This document shows positions 43,403-55,434 of a stretch of DNA of 64,000 nt, piece after piece; the first letter of the stretch is position 1, and the number at the start of each line of letters is the position of its first letter. Origin of the DNA: Gliomastix tumulicola (taxonomy: Eukaryota; Ascomycota; Sordariomycetes; Hypocreales; Bionectriaceae); assembly GCA_001599755.1 (NCBI GenBank), contig BCHX01000009.1, forward strand, positions 434,001 through 498,000. The letters are read 5' to 3'. Position numbers and translations under genes: made by a program. The notes below the pieces were generated by a model. That model had not been told where the DNA came from and did not search any database. It saw nothing but the letters and a program-made list of their open reading frames with translations.

Positions 43403-44576
43403 CTAGTCCTCTAGAATCGCGAAATCCCACCCAGCCCTCGCCGGCTGGGCCTTCCCCAGGTCTCTCTTCAGGTAACATCGATGATTATCGCCCCGGTCGC
43501 CCTCCAGGGCGCCCCAGCTGCAGGCCGTGCAGTTAGGGAACCCGGCGCAGTTGGTGATGCAGTCCACCATGTTGGCCGTCCAGACCGTCGCCAGGTCCTC
43601 GGCGCTCGTCTCGCCCGGGTAGTCGACCCCGCAGAGGCGGAGGAAGGTCTTGTCCGAGTTGGGGACCTCGTAGACTGTGTTGTTCGCCGAGGGGCAGGCG
43701 CCGGTGGAGGATGAGGACGTCGTCGTCGTCGCGGCAGATGTCGACGTTGACGACGGGGAGTCTGTTCCCGTTTGCGTCGTCGTTGACGGCTCGTGTGATG
43801 ATGTTGTGGACGGTTCGTTAGCACTACTGAGACAGTTAGCAGGTCAGGTCACCATGAAGCCACGGGATTCGTGCGGCAGAAACATACCTGTCTGAGGTCC
43901 CCTCCTTCGACGAGCCTCCCTGGGAGAGGCCGACGCCGACACCAACACCCACAGCCACGGCAATCAGCACCAGCAGTAGTGCCAGCACGATCCAGAATAT
44001 CCTCTTCCTCGGAGAGAACCACCTCCCTCCACCACTCGGTATCGGCGCCGGCGGTGCGACGTGGTCGTAGGAATAGTCGTACGGCCGGTCCAGCTTGGGC
44101 GTCGGCTTCGAATGAAAACCGTAGCCCGCACCGTACTCAGGCGCTCCCGAGCTGCTTATATTCGACCGGAACTCCGTGGGCGACGGCGGCGGCGTGCCCT
44201 CGCTGTAGAACGTCTGCCCGGTCGCCGCGGCCGATGGCTGTGCGGGATTGGGCGAGGCCGTCGACGAAGCCGAGATGGACTGCTTGTCGTTCCAGATCAC
44301 GGCCGGGAACGACGGAGGCCGGGCAAAGGCGACCTTGAGGCGGGAGAGACGCTCGGGGGAAGCCCGACCTTCGTTGTTGCCAGCGCCGCCATCGTTGGCG
44401 TTCTGGCCGTTGTGCTCACGGTGACGAGCGAGCGGGGGCGGCAGCGGGAACGAGGGAGGGGACGCTGTCGAGGAGATGGTAGAGGGCTCGGACGTGAGGC
44501 TTCTGTGCGTGTTGTTGTTGTTGTTGTTGCCGGACGGCTCGCCGTGGGCGTGGCTCTTCTCGTGGCCGTACTCCAT
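43403..44576 (-). CDS. Single-pass membrane protein with C-terminal Cys-containing (PAN/WSC-like) domain
   Basis: Exons are 44576-43888 and 43826-43403, with a GT-AG intron, encoding 370 residues. The ATG at 44576 (MEYGHEKSH) is preferred because the upstream frame has no protein character. The first 205 residues are Ser/Pro/Asn-rich and cytoplasmic (including six Asn in a row). A transmembrane helix (IFWIVLALLLVLIAVAVG) follows RKR, giving a type II orientation. A Ser/Thr-rich stalk leads to a C-terminal domain of about 95 residues with six Cys (GACPSANN, LRLCGVDY, DCITNCAGFPNCTACSW, HRCYLKR), reminiscent of PAN/Apple-like carbohydrate- or protein-binding modules. It is probably a cell-surface protein of unknown ligand. 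Confidence 0.82.
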
Positions 44577-47500
44577 GCGGGATGGATTGGGGCTGCGTTC
44601 GGGCTCGCGTGCGTGCTTGGTGGATGGATTGATTCGATTGCGCAGTTTTCGTGATGATCGACCTGCTAGGTGGGAGCGACAAGCGCCGCAGCGCACAGGG
44701 TGGTGATGGTAGGGGATTGAGCTTGTGTGCAACCACCAGGCTGGTAGGCGCGTGTCTCAGATTTAGTTGAAAGCGTGGGGGAGAGACAATGGCAAGGATG
44801 GATGACGATGGAAGAGCGATTGATGAAGAAAGTCACAACAGTTGTGCACGTCAATAACCACGGGCAGACACTGCTGGGGGAAAAGGCTCGTCTTCATCGT
44901 CCACCCCTGGCATGTCAGACTACTAATTTCCCGCCACCGGCACCAGCGTAGCCCGTCGTCGTGCCTGGTCCACCTTCGCACGTGGAGAGAGTCAGTGCCT
45001 TGATTCCGCTGCAGTGGCTTTCCCAACTTCTCCTTTCGTTGCTCTCCCTCTCTCCTCTTCCCGCCCTCCGTCACCAGGTGGCGGTGTCTACGTGCGGTTT
45101 ATCTATGTCTTGCATGAGTGGCAAAGAGTTCGCGGGTGTCCGTGCCTGCATCAGACGGGATGATCACGGTCTGTGTGGGCTTCTGGACGCAGGTCGAGCA
45201 GAGAGAGGGGAAAGGATCTGTCCCTTGCTTCGTAATGATAGCCTAATTCTCTGGGTGCCCCAACCAGCACGTGGAGGGAACGCTAGAGCTTCTTTAGCGA
45301 GCAGCCAAGACGATACTAGGTGGATCGAGACTCTGGTCTTGGACTCTCGCCCTGATTCCGTCATTTCGTCGTTTCATCGAGAGGAGTGTGGGTGGTGGTG
45401 ATGGCTCGCAATGCTGCGTGTTTGTCCTCAGCATTTCAGCGTGAATGCGCCGCCGCGTGTAGAGAGCGGAATCCATCTGCACTGGGCCGCACGTAGAGTA
45501 GGATTTCTGATAAGAGACGATATCGGGAGGAAACGAAACGATTATCGCCTCCGCTTCCTTCCCTGTGACAGTGTGACGTGAGGCACTGCCAATGAGGGCT
45601 CCGGAGTCACGGACTGCCGGATTGGACTACGGATGCTTCCGAGAATCCTGAGGCCCTCCCATCATGACGCGGGAGAAGACCAAGAGGAATGTTCTCTCAA
45701 AAATCATCTCTGGTACGGCGCATGCATTCTTGATGCGAGTCTCCTCAATCGCGACCGAAAAAAAAATAGCGAGAGGCTTGGACATGCAATTTTGAGGCGC
45801 GTCTTCCCGTCTCCGCCTGCGAACGTTAACACTGACGTAGCCTACCCTATATATTTTTGCATCGTTCTTCATTCAACACCGACGACACGCCAAAAATATC
45901 AAAAATCCCAAATGGAAAGACAGCCGACCTAAATGGGAAGACGCTCCAGCCGTAGGATCTTGACGGGCTTCGAGAAGGAGGCGGTGATCCCTCCGGAATA
46001 AACGACCACGAAGCCTCTAGAGAACATGACGCTGCAATCCTTCCCATAATTCAGATATGATTGCCACTTCCCTGCATATTCGCATCTCCCGAGCCGTAGA
46101 GCTGCAGGGTCTATTTTAATTCCCAGTGGCTTCTGATCGATCACATCATGTGTGAAAATGGCCTCCATGGTATTACTCGTAAGTTAGAAAACAAGGTATT
46201 AATGAAACGACCTTGTCTACGGAGGAGAGAATGTCAGTCTGCTGCTTCTCGCACGTACCCCATACAAATGAGCCAACGCGTCTGCCTAGCTCAGCCAGCT
46301 GTGTGGCACGTCCAAAACCGCTCTTCTGGCCCACCGCTGCCTGTCCTCCCGCAGCCCGCAGAGCAGCCTGTGCGATTGTGGCGTAGGCAACATGACGGGG
46401 ACAAAAAAGAAAATGAGGCCGCCCTCCTCAAGACCAAATATACATATGACTGGCTACTATTTAGTACCAAAGGCACAGAGCTGCAAGAATTCAAATTTGG
46501 AATCCACTCGAGTGCTGCAGCCACTGCACATGACACGCAAAGTGCAGGCTAATGTTATTATTAATACCTGCGGTTCCTTTTTTTGCTGCGAGGATTGGAG
46601 TGACACATTTTGTGTCCCCCGCCTGTGCGTTTGACAATCTCGTTTGTTTTCCAGGTTGGGACAATTAGGCAGTCCTACATCAGTATCTATCACAATGAGT
46701 CAGATTGACTTTGGGCTGGGATCGAGGGCTGTACCTAGCCGTTGGTCAGGCACAAAACCTTATTGTTGTAGCCACTTCAGCATGAGTGCGAGTGACGCAT
46801 ATGCTGACGGTCCGGCTTGAAGGCCGGGGAGGAGCTCCGGCGCTCTGATAAGTCCGTGGTCGGCGCCGGCCAGCAGCTAAGGTGGGATGGATGGGTTAGT
46901 GGCCTCTCCACGACTACCATGGCGGACGGCAGCCAATCAAGACTGCCCGGAGGGCCAGTCTCTCTGATTCGTTCTCTTTCTTGCTGCATTCATGAATATG
47001 CTATTTCTAGTCACTCGCTGCGTGTGCCTGGGGGCCTCTATGCATGCATAACGTTTGGGCTGCAGGAAATGCCACGAGACGCGATGCTGGCCTGACACGG
47101 CGAGCCCGAAGAAGAATGGTGACTCTCACTGGAAAGGCGAAGTATTCGTATTCGTGTGTGTGTGTGTGTGTGTGTGTGCATGATGGTCCGCATGGTGCTA
47201 TCTACACTCCCTTCTTGCTCAGCGACGCCATGTAGACTGGCGGTCTGGCTTGTCCATCCCTCTCTTGATTGGGCGTAGCGGCATGCCAGGGACTTCTGCC
47301 ACGTCAATCAAGAAACAGCTCTGGTGAATTTCAACAGGCCCGGCCGGCCGCCTGGCTGCCTTGCATTCGCTAGTCTAGTAGAATGCGAACACTGTCGCCA
47401 GGAGAGATGGTTCGCACACCATGGCGCAGGCGGACCAGCGGAATGCACCGCCAAAGTGGTACAGTATCGAGTTCCTCCCCTCCCCCTCATCGAAGATCGG

Positions 47501-48616
47501 GTGGCAAGACATGTTGGGCGCCGGTCGGATATCCCTGATCAGCAATTCTCTGCCCAATGGCGGCGGTGTCGGAGCGTGTGACAACCAGCGGTATCCCGGC
47601 ATGAGAAGCCAGCATGTGCGGAGAGAACGGTTCGTGGGCGCATGCTAATGCACTGATAGGACCGGCCCTGTCTGTCGTCAATGTACGTCAGGTACCTACT
47701 AGTACTGCATCATGCAGGAGCACGAGCATGTACTGATGGCGCGCATGGTGCATGGACCTTGGTACTGGAAATGGATCGTTAGGCGAGCAGTAGGAGCTGT
47801 CAGTGGCAGCCACTGCAGATACGGGCCCCTGAATAATACACACATACTTAGCAGAGCAAAGTGCAGAACTCACATCTGACTGAAATAACGAGACTGACAG
47901 TCCCAAGCGACACCGGCGTTTCAACTCCTGCAGCTCGCCTGCGATTTCAATAGACACGTCACTTGTTCATTAGCCCGGCCGTTCAATCACAGCGCGCGCT
48001 GGTTGTGCACCTTTGATGATGGGAGCTCCCTCCCTTGAAGATCCATATAGCTGCGATTTTTGATCGTGCACTAGCTTCGCGTTGGCCGACGCAGAATAAG
48101 TGCTTGTCTCATCGCAGGGACGTCCATTCATGCCCGATCCCTCACGTTGAATTTTGTATCTGATCAGTCTGCCTCATTCTCATAAGGTAGTCTCTGTCCC
48201 CCCCTCCCGTCCATTTTCTTCCTTCCCCCTCGTGCCCAGGTTCTCGCGTGTGGCAACGTCCTTCACCTGAAACTCCATACCGAAGAAACGACCTGCCTAC
48301 CAACGGCGCTGCCTCGTCTAAACAGAAAATAATCAGGTAAGGCATTCTGACTTACTCTGGAATTGACCCTCGCGATTCGCTGCGGCTGCAAGCCGTCTGG
48401 ACGGGCCCTTCCGAAGGCGAACCGTCGGGCGCGCAGGCTGGCGAGTGCGGCTGGTGCTCACTCACGTCTTTGGTTTGCCCATGTCATCCCTGCATGCTGA
48501 TGATCTACAATGCGCAGATTCACTATAATCTCCTAGCCGGGGAGACTGCCAATTCGCCGCCGCTGGTGCCCATAAGACGTCCATAGCACCACCACCCCTC
48601 CAAGAAATCAGTCCGG
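44577..48616. other. 4.0-kb gene-poor region
   Basis: No convincing protein-coding or RNA gene was found. It contains a (GT)n microsatellite and scattered short ORFs, of which the minus-strand 45929-46168 (79 codons, ATG start) is the most protein-like but unrecognised. The right part should hold the promoter of the zinc-finger gene. Confidence 0.5.
47154..47178. repeat. (GT)n microsatellite, 25 bases
   Basis: An uninterrupted GT dinucleotide run in the gene-poor region, flanked by ATTC repeats on the left and CATGATGG on the right. Confidence 0.9.
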
Positions 48617-49979
48617 ATGGGTTCTATTAAGCGCCCCAACGACAGCGGCCCCAGCGACAGAGCTGCGAAGAAACAACAGAAACAACAGAAGCAGCAGAAG
48701 CAGCAGCAGAAGCAGCAGCAGAAGCAGAAGCAGCAGAGTCAGCAGAAGGACCAGAACGCCGGCGCGTCTGCGACAGAGGATGCCAAACTTTTCTGCCCCA
48801 TTGCACATGGCCCAAATGGCCCAAAAGGCCATGATCTCTCGCTGAACCATCCTTGTGGAAAAGCTACCAAATCTCTCAGAGACATCGCTAAGCTCAAGTA
48901 AGCCCCCTTCACGTCGCACCTCTGCAAAGGCCCCTTTCAAGGTCTCTAACATCCTAACACGCACTGACCTCTTATTATTCAGTGAGCACCTAAAGAGGGT
49001 GCACTCTGGGGAGTACACTTGCCCTTTTTGCGGGACCCCCTTCTCAATTGTCTCGAAGGAGTCCCTCGAAGTCCTGCAGCAGGCGCACGAGGAAAAGTGC
49101 AATCCAAGCAAGGCACATCCGCCAGGACGCAGAATCGGACAGGCGAGTGGGCCTAAGCTGATGGAGCCTGAGCAGCACAAGAGATGGATGAAACGGAAGG
49201 ACCAGACGGTGCCATACATTGATGGAGAATCGGCTATCAGGACTAGCTGGCGGAAGATCTGGACGTGCCTTTGGCCGAATGACGAGCCACCTGCGATTAT
49301 GTGTGAACACGACATCGTCCCGCAGCCCACCACCGCTACTGGCCTAATTCCCAAGGACGAGGACAGCATCACGCTCGACCCCAACACCCAGGCCCAGCAC
49401 ATAGACAGCAGCTCGTCGCCAAAGGACCTCCCTCACGCCCACCGCGACACATTCCCGGTTAATTATTGGGATACTACGGCCCGGCCAGGAGCCCTGATCA
49501 CGAACACGCTGTCTGTCCCCATCTCCAACGACTATGCTTACCAAGGTGGCGGCAATGCACTGGCCGACGCGACGAGCGATGTCATCGTCTACTCTGACGA
49601 CGGACGAAGCCTTGCACCCCCGACCGGACAAGAACACTTTCTCCAGGCCCCGCACGGCAATGCCCTCTCAGCCTACTCCTACTCTTACCCTCCGTCGATG
49701 ATTTTCTCGGATAGGAGCCACGGGACATACGAGTTCACCCCGACCACGACGTTTGAAGACCAGCACACCGGCTTTAACCCCCAGCACCTGTACTCTTCCT
49801 CGCAGGCTTCCGGTGGCGCGGGGTTCCGCGACCAACACGACACTGGCATTGTGGGGGAGTCTGCCGAATCTGAGGTTACCTTGGACACTGTCGAGTCTTT
49901 CAAGGATCAAGACACGTCGCTGCTGGGCATCGGATCGAGCAACGCGGTTCAAGATGATGGTGCGTGGACGCCTGAATGA
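48617..49979 (+). CDS. Gln/Lys-rich protein with C2H2-like zinc finger region
   Basis: Exon 1 is 48617-48897, intron 48898-48982 (GT-AG) and exon 2 48983-49979, encoding 425 residues. After a low-complexity Gln/Lys tract (about residues 20-45, from CAG/AAG repeats) comes FCPIAHGPNGPKGHDLSLNH, then KSLRDIAKLNEHLKRVHSGE and YTCPFCGTPF. This is the layout of a fungal C2H2-like module in which an atypical CP-x-H-x-C finger precedes KQHLKRxH and CPxCG. The intron interrupts the LNEHLKRVH helix. The C-terminal 280 residues are Ser/Thr/Gln-rich and probably disordered. It may be a nuclear DNA- or protein-binding factor. Repeat length is likely polymorphic. Confidence 0.78.
48670..48745 (+). repeat. 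CAG/AAG-rich trinucleotide tract
   Basis: A run of CAG, CAA and AAG codons encoding alternating Gln and Lys in exon 1 of the zinc-finger-like gene. It produces a long but spurious Leu-rich ORF on the opposite strand. Confidence 0.85.
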
Positions 49980-50548
49980 GGAGAGAGCTGGCTACTATCA
50001 GATCAGGCCTGGCTACGAGACAACGAAGGAACACGAAGTTACGAGATTGTACGCTGGATGGGTTGTTAGACCTAAAATTATATGTAGCATTACTACTAGT
50101 AGTATATTGGGTCAAGAGGCATGAATGACGACCTGGGAACAATTGACGACACCTACCTAGTAGTACTTAAGTATGCTTCATCTCGTGAAGATTGTCTTGA
50201 TGGGCTGACTTCAAGGAAATGGGAGCTGAAGTTCGGTACCACAGGCCTGTATTAGGCAGCTGCCAGTGGTGATGGTGCCCTGAAGAAAATACGAGAAACT
50301 GCCAGTAGTGGTACCACCTTCCACCCCGATTATGTGTGGGGCCGTATGTATCGGTACATCTTCCTGGAGCTGTGCGTCATCGTTCTCAGGCCACAAAGGG
50401 ACCACCTCGATCTCGAAGCTCCTCCCTCTTCTGTCCAGCTGCCAGCACCGGCCGGCCGATATTTCCCCCCAGCGGCATCAATTGCCTCTCTCCCATCCTC
50501 AATGCCTCCAACCATTCCTCGCTGATCATCGCCATCGGCTGCACCATC
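49980..50548. other. Spacer upstream of the S28 peptidase
   Basis: This 569-bp spacer holds the peptidase promoter. The peptidase frame is open upstream of its ATG but only from GTG. No other feature was recognised. Confidence 0.45.
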
Positions 50549-52249
50549 ATGGCAATCTCTCGCTTCCTCAGAGGCGTCGCCCTCGCCCTCTCCCTGACCT
50601 CCCCCGCAGCAGCTCTCTACCCAGGCAGCTTGCACCACGTCCCGCGTCTGCACGCCGCCCGCGAAGCTGCTCTCGTCCAGCAGGCGTTCGATGACGACGA
50701 AAGCAGCACTGTCCGCGGCCGACCATCCTACAACTTCTCCGTCCCCGTCGACCACTTCCACAACGAGACCAAGTACGAGCCGCACTCGGACGACTTCTTC
50801 GACCTGCGCTACTGGATCGACGACACCTCCTACAAGCCCGGCGGCCCCGTCATCCTCATCGCCTCGGGCGAGGTCACCAGCGTCCTGCGCCTCAACTATC
50901 TCGAGCACGGCATCGGCAAGATCCTCGCCGAGGCCACGGGCGGCCTCACCGTCGTCCTCGAGCACCGCTACTACGGCACGAGCTACCCCGTCCCCGACCT
51001 CTCGACCAAGAACCTGCGCTTCCTCTCGACCGAGCAGGCCCTCGCCGACACCGTCTACTTTGCCCGCAACATCCGCTACCCGGGCCTCGAGAAGTACGAC
51101 CTCACCTCGCGCGACACGGCCTACATCCCCTACGGCGGGTCGTACGCAGGCACCTTCGTGGCGCTGCTGCGCAAGATCTACCCGGACGACTTCTGGGGCG
51201 CCATTGCTGGATCTGGCGTGCCCTATGTATACAAGGAGTACTGGCAGTACCTCGAGGCGTTCCGACTGTTCGGCGATAAGGACTGCGTGGATGTGTCGCA
51301 GAAGCTGACGCGGACCATCGACCGGGTCCTCAAGGCCGGCGACCGTGAAGCCATCGACCGTCTGAAGGGGTTCTTCGGTCTTGTCGACCTGCAGGACGAT
51401 GACTTTGCCTACTACATCAACCAGGGCGCCATGTCTCTCCAGGGGACGAACTGGGATCCCGACGAGGACCTGGCCGACCTGGCCGAATACTGCGCCGCCG
51501 TCACGTCGGACCTTTCTCTCTACTCCAGCACGCGCACCATCCAGGAGGACGCCCGCCTGGCCCTGCTCGTGGCCGGCTACTACGACGAGACAGGCTTCTT
51601 CCTGCCCCGTTTCCTGAACTGGATCGGCCACACCCGCAAGCGTGTCCGCGCCGACGCCGAGCTCTGCAAGAAGGCCGACATCAAGACCACGGCCGGCTGC
51701 TTCAGCAAGCGCGGCGCCCTCGACAACATCTCTATCCCGCAGGGCATGCTCCGGTCCTGGACATATCAGACATGTACGCAGTGGGGGTACTTTGTTACCG
51801 GCTCTGGCGTGCCCAAGGACCAGCTGCCGCTGATGTCCCGTCTTGTCGACCTCGACTACGCGACGTTGTGGTGCCAAGAGGCGTTTGGCATCCCTGCCGA
51901 CCCCGACACGGAGAGCATTAACCGCTACGGTGGCTTCTCCTTCTCGCACTCTCGCCTTGCCTTTGTCGACGGCGCCCACGACCCCTGGCGCCAGGCCGGT
52001 GTCCATGCGATTGGCGTCAACGAGGATAGACAGTCCACGGATGACGAGCCCTTCATCCTCATCGAGGGTGGCGTCCACCACTGGGACGAGTACGGACCGA
52101 AGCCAAACGCCACGGGGAGCTGGCTCCCTCCGGCGCCTGTTGCTGAGGCCCAGCGGGAGGAGGTGCGTTTCGTCAAGCTGTGGCTGGAGGAGTATGCTCG
52201 GGAGAAGGGCGGCCCTCCCAAGGCTGATGAGTTTGAGATGGAACTGTGA
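50549..52249 (+). CDS. Serine peptidase of family S28 (Pro-X carboxypeptidase-like)
   Basis: A single exon of 566 residues. The ATG at 50549 is the only one in frame before the mature domain and begins a signal peptide (MAISRFLRGVALALSLTSPA). Family S28 enzymes cleave after proline and work in acidic secreted or lysosome-like compartments. Visible features are VPVDHFHNET, RYYGTSYPVPDL, the nucleophile in GGSYAGT (Ser198), the acid in FVDGAHDPW (Asp478) and the His in GGVHHWDEYG (His510 or His511). It is secreted or vacuolar. Codon use is strongly C-biased. The neighbouring genes do not suggest a pathway. Confidence 0.92.
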   Translation: MAISRFLRGVALALSLTSPAAALYPGSLHHVPRLHAAREAALVQQAFDDDESSTVRGRPSYNFSVPVDHFHNETKYEPHSDDFFDLRYWIDDTSYKPGGPVILIASGEVTSVLRLNYLEHGIGKILAEATGGLTVVLEHRYYGTSYPVPDLSTKNLRFLSTEQALADTVYFARNIRYPGLEKYDLTSRDTAYIPYGGSYAGTFVALLRKIYPDDFWGAIAGSGVPYVYKEYWQYLEAFRLFGDKDCVDVSQKLTRTIDRVLKAGDREAIDRLKGFFGLVDLQDDDFAYYINQGAMSLQGTNWDPDEDLADLAEYCAAVTSDLSLYSSTRTIQEDARLALLVAGYYDETGFFLPRFLNWIGHTRKRVRADAELCKKADIKTTAGCFSKRGALDNISIPQGMLRSWTYQTCTQWGYFVTGSGVPKDQLPLMSRLVDLDYATLWCQEAFGIPADPDTESINRYGGFSFSHSRLAFVDGAHDPWRQAGVHAIGVNEDRQSTDDEPFILIEGGVHHWDEYGPKPNATGSWLPPAPVAEAQREEVRFVKLWLEEYAREKGGPPKADEFEMEL

Positions 52250-52828
52250 GGAATCAGCTGGGCTGGATATGGATTATGATATTTGATGCACCGTGACGAC
52301 GTCTTGGATTTGGGAAGATCTTGGACACAAATAGCAAGCAATTATGGAACGAATCTGACCATCGCATAACACCACCTTCGTACCCAACCAAGGCGACATG
52401 GCCAAACACGAGAGAATCCGCCTCAGCTGACCGATACTCCAAAGCAGTCAGTCAGTCAAAAAATGCCTAGATGAGGGGCACTCTCCCAAGTGGAAGTCTA
52501 AGCCAATCAAAGCTCTCAAAGTTCGTTCTTCCAAGATATCTCAGTTTTTCAAGAACCCCAACTGCACCCAAACTCCACATGCTGAGCCGTGAAATCCCAC
52601 CTCACTTTCAGCTCGCGTGTAGGGGCCAATGCAAAGAACAGTGACTCCAAACTGGGGAGGATTTCCTGGCTTGTCCACGACAGCAGTCACGGCATCTCAA
52701 CTCCTGAAGCGAAAGTCTATGCTAGATTGACAATGGTATCTAGAAGCAAGAGTGTAGGTAGGCATGCTACAAACGAAGAATGTATCATAAGAAAAAAAAA
52801 GAAAAAAAATCATCATCAAAGAAACCGC
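52250..52828. other. Convergent spacer
   Basis: This 579-bp spacer lies between the stop codons of the S28 peptidase (+) and the sulfate permease (-). Only AT-rich and oligo-A stretches were seen. Confidence 0.5.
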
Positions 52829-55434
52829 TCAGAACGTCTTGGTCTTCGCATCCGCAATAGCCGCCTCGACAGCCTCCTGCAGATCGAAATGGAACAAGGG
52901 CCTGTTGATCCCCTGCAGCAGCAAGCCCTTCTTCGCCGTCGTCACAGACGAGTCGTCGTACTCGCCACCCTTCTCGTGCGCAATCACATCCTCGCTCGTG
53001 CCAACGCTCTTCGCCGCCGCCGCCGGAACGGGCGTCTCCTCGTCTGTAATCGCCCGCGGAGGCGCAGGCTTCGACTCGACGGCGCCGGCGAGCTCCGCGA
53101 TGCTGAAGATGGTCGCGCGCGTGCCGTCGTAGTCGTCGTCGTCTTCCCCCTTGCGCCCGCGGACGCCGAAGCCCGCGGCGACGAGGCCGCGCTTCGTCCA
53201 GCGCGAGGTCACGTTGGCGAAGTGCCAGTCCACCGTGTCGGGCGCCGTGAAGCGGTCGAGCTGGTTGCGCGTGTCGAGGAGGGTCTGGATCGAGGTGGCG
53301 TCGATGTGGTTGACGGTGGCGAAGTCGAGGACGATGGCCTTGAGCGTGGGACGCGGGTCGTGCTCGTCTGCCTTGACGTGGCGCGGGCCGGCGTCGTTCC
53401 AGGGGCGGTCCTGTATATACCATGCATGTTAGATGAGTGTTCAAAAATGCTGGACGGATGAGTAGATGGCACTTACACCCAGCTTGCCCAGACGCGAGAT
53501 GTCGGTGCGGCGCGTCTCCTTGAAGATCGTCTCCGTGAGGTGGTTCAGGTACCGCGAAGCATTCGGGTAGTTGAAGCCCTCGGCGAAGCGGTACACGAAC
53601 ACACCGGGATACGGGTTCTCAACGGCGACAGACGGGTTCGAGCCGTCGCGGTGCTCGATGGGGAGGAAGCCCGGCCGCGGCGAGAAGGAGCTCTCGTCAA
53701 CCTCGTTAGGCACAAGACCGCCGTCCTTCTCCTTGCCGTCACCAACGGAGCTCGGCGTGCTGCGACCACCGTCAACACGGACGGTGCGGACGCGGGCGCG
53801 GCCGAGGAAGCGGCCCTTGGAGAGGAAGAGGCGCCAGATGAGGACGGCGAAGGAGACGCAGATGGTCGTGTACACGCCGTTCTCGATGTTGGTGAAGATG
53901 GTGACGAAGACACCCGCGAAGAAGATGACGATCTCGTGGGGGGCCACGCGCCAGAACTGGTAGACGGTGCGCGGGGGCGTGATGACATCGCCGACGGCGT
54001 GGATGATGACGGCCGCCAGACCGGCGTTGGGGATGTAGAAGAAGACCTTGGTGAGCGCGTACAGGGCAAGGAGCACGACAATGGCCGTGATGACACCGGC
54101 AAAGGGCGTCCGCACACCGGCCTTGGACTTGATGGCCGTCCGCGAGAACGAGCCCGTGGCCGGATACGAGCCGAGGAAGGGCCCGAGCAGGTTCGTGACG
54201 CCGATGGCGACGAGCTCCTGCGACGGGTCGATGACGTAGTTGTTGACGCGGCCGAACGACTTGGAGATGGCGATGTGCTCGATGAGCATGACGATGACGG
54301 CCGCGGGCAGCTCGCTGGTGAAGGACTTGATGATGCGCGTGTCGATGGTGGGCACGGCGGCGTGCTTGAAGCCGGACGGGACCTTGCCGACGGTGTCAAA
54401 GTACTTGTTGTTGCCCGTCTGGATCAGCACGCCCGCGCTGATGCCCGTGTACAGCAGGATGACAAAGGCGGTGCGCAGCGTCGAGATGAGGAACCACATC
54501 CTGTTGCGGTGCGGCTGCTTCCGGGCCATGAAGCCGCAGAACCAGCGGATCAGGTACAGCATCGTGAGCGCCGTGAGCCCGAGCGCGGCGTCGATGCGCG
54601 TCTTGGGCAGGGCCTTGAGCGTGTCGATGATGACGAGGTGCGTGCCGCGGCCGCGCGTGTTGATGCCCTTGATGCCCATCAGCTTGGGCACCTGGCCCGA
54701 CGCGATGTTGATGGCCGAGCCCGTCATGAAGGCGCAGATGGCCGGCAGCGGGATGAACTCGACGATCCAGCCGAGGCGCGCGAGGCCCAGGAAGCAGATG
54801 ATGGCGCCCGCGATGATGGCCAGCGCCGACGCGATGAAGTGCGGCTCGATGTCGGGGATCTCCTGCGCGGCCTTGGTGACCACGTTGCCGGTGACCTGGG
54901 ACATGACGGCCACGGGCTGGGAGAGGGGGGTCAGTACGATGTCTCACTGCCTTCAGGTGGAGGCGTTACTCACGCCGATGGTGATGTCCTTGGACGTGGC
55001 GAAGAACCAGTAGATCAGGACGCCCATGAAGGACGAGTACAGCCCGTACTCAACAGGCAGCGTGGCGAGCTGGGCATACGCCATGGACTGGGGGACGACG
55101 ACCGCACCAACCGTCGTGCCTGTGAGAGAGAATCTGTCAGTATCCCATCGACCACTGAGACGACGTCCCATTTGCACGCACCTGCGATGAAGTCGCCGAG
55201 GAACCACGTCCAGTTGTACTTGGTGATCCACGACAGAAACGGGAACAGGTTGTAGAAGTACAAGCCGACCTCGCGCAGCGTCGGCGTCTGCTCGCGCGCC
55301 CACTCCGCGACCGTGGGCTCCTCCTCGAGGTAGATGTCAGCATGGTTGATGCTGGGGATGGGCTCCTCGTGCCGGGAGGCGTCGATGCCGAACACCTTGG
55401 CCACCTTGACGGCAGCCTGCTCCTTGCCGGACAT
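52829..55434 (-). CDS. SulP-family sulfate permease with STAS domain, four exons
   Basis: Exons are 55434-55182, 55119-54974, 54916-53477 and 53410-52829, with GT-AG introns, encoding 806 residues. About 10-12 transmembrane segments begin after WITKYNWTWFLGDFIAG, followed by VGAVVVPQSMAYAQLATLP (the family signature region), GSYPATGSFSRTA, and a long C-terminal tail. The C-terminal STAS domain is seen around FVYRFAEGFNYPNA and LDFATVNHIDATSIQTL. It is typical of fungal high-affinity sulfate permeases. Such proteins are usually induced by sulfur limitation, but no clear regulator site was seen here. It would import sulfate at the plasma membrane. Antisense frames are shadows caused by high GC content. 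Confidence 0.94.

Noticed and set aside
45929..46168. 79-codon minus-strand ORF starting with ATG
   Set aside because: Protein-like composition, but there is no family, context or splice support; kept only as a note in the gene-poor region.
48608..49402. 264-codon minus-strand ORF ending in a poly-Leu tract
   Set aside because: The Leu run is the reverse complement of the CAG repeat in the zinc-finger-like gene, and the rest shows no protein features.
50330..52081. 583-codon minus-strand ORF
   Set aside because: It is antisense to the S28 peptidase, with Val/Gly/Asp/Glu-rich low-information translation caused by C-biased codon use. The plus-strand frame has a signal peptide and catalytic triad.
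53540..55255. 571-codon plus-strand ORF
   Set aside because: Antisense to the sulfate permease. Arg/Asp/Gly/Val-rich with no domain; an artefact of GC-rich third positions.
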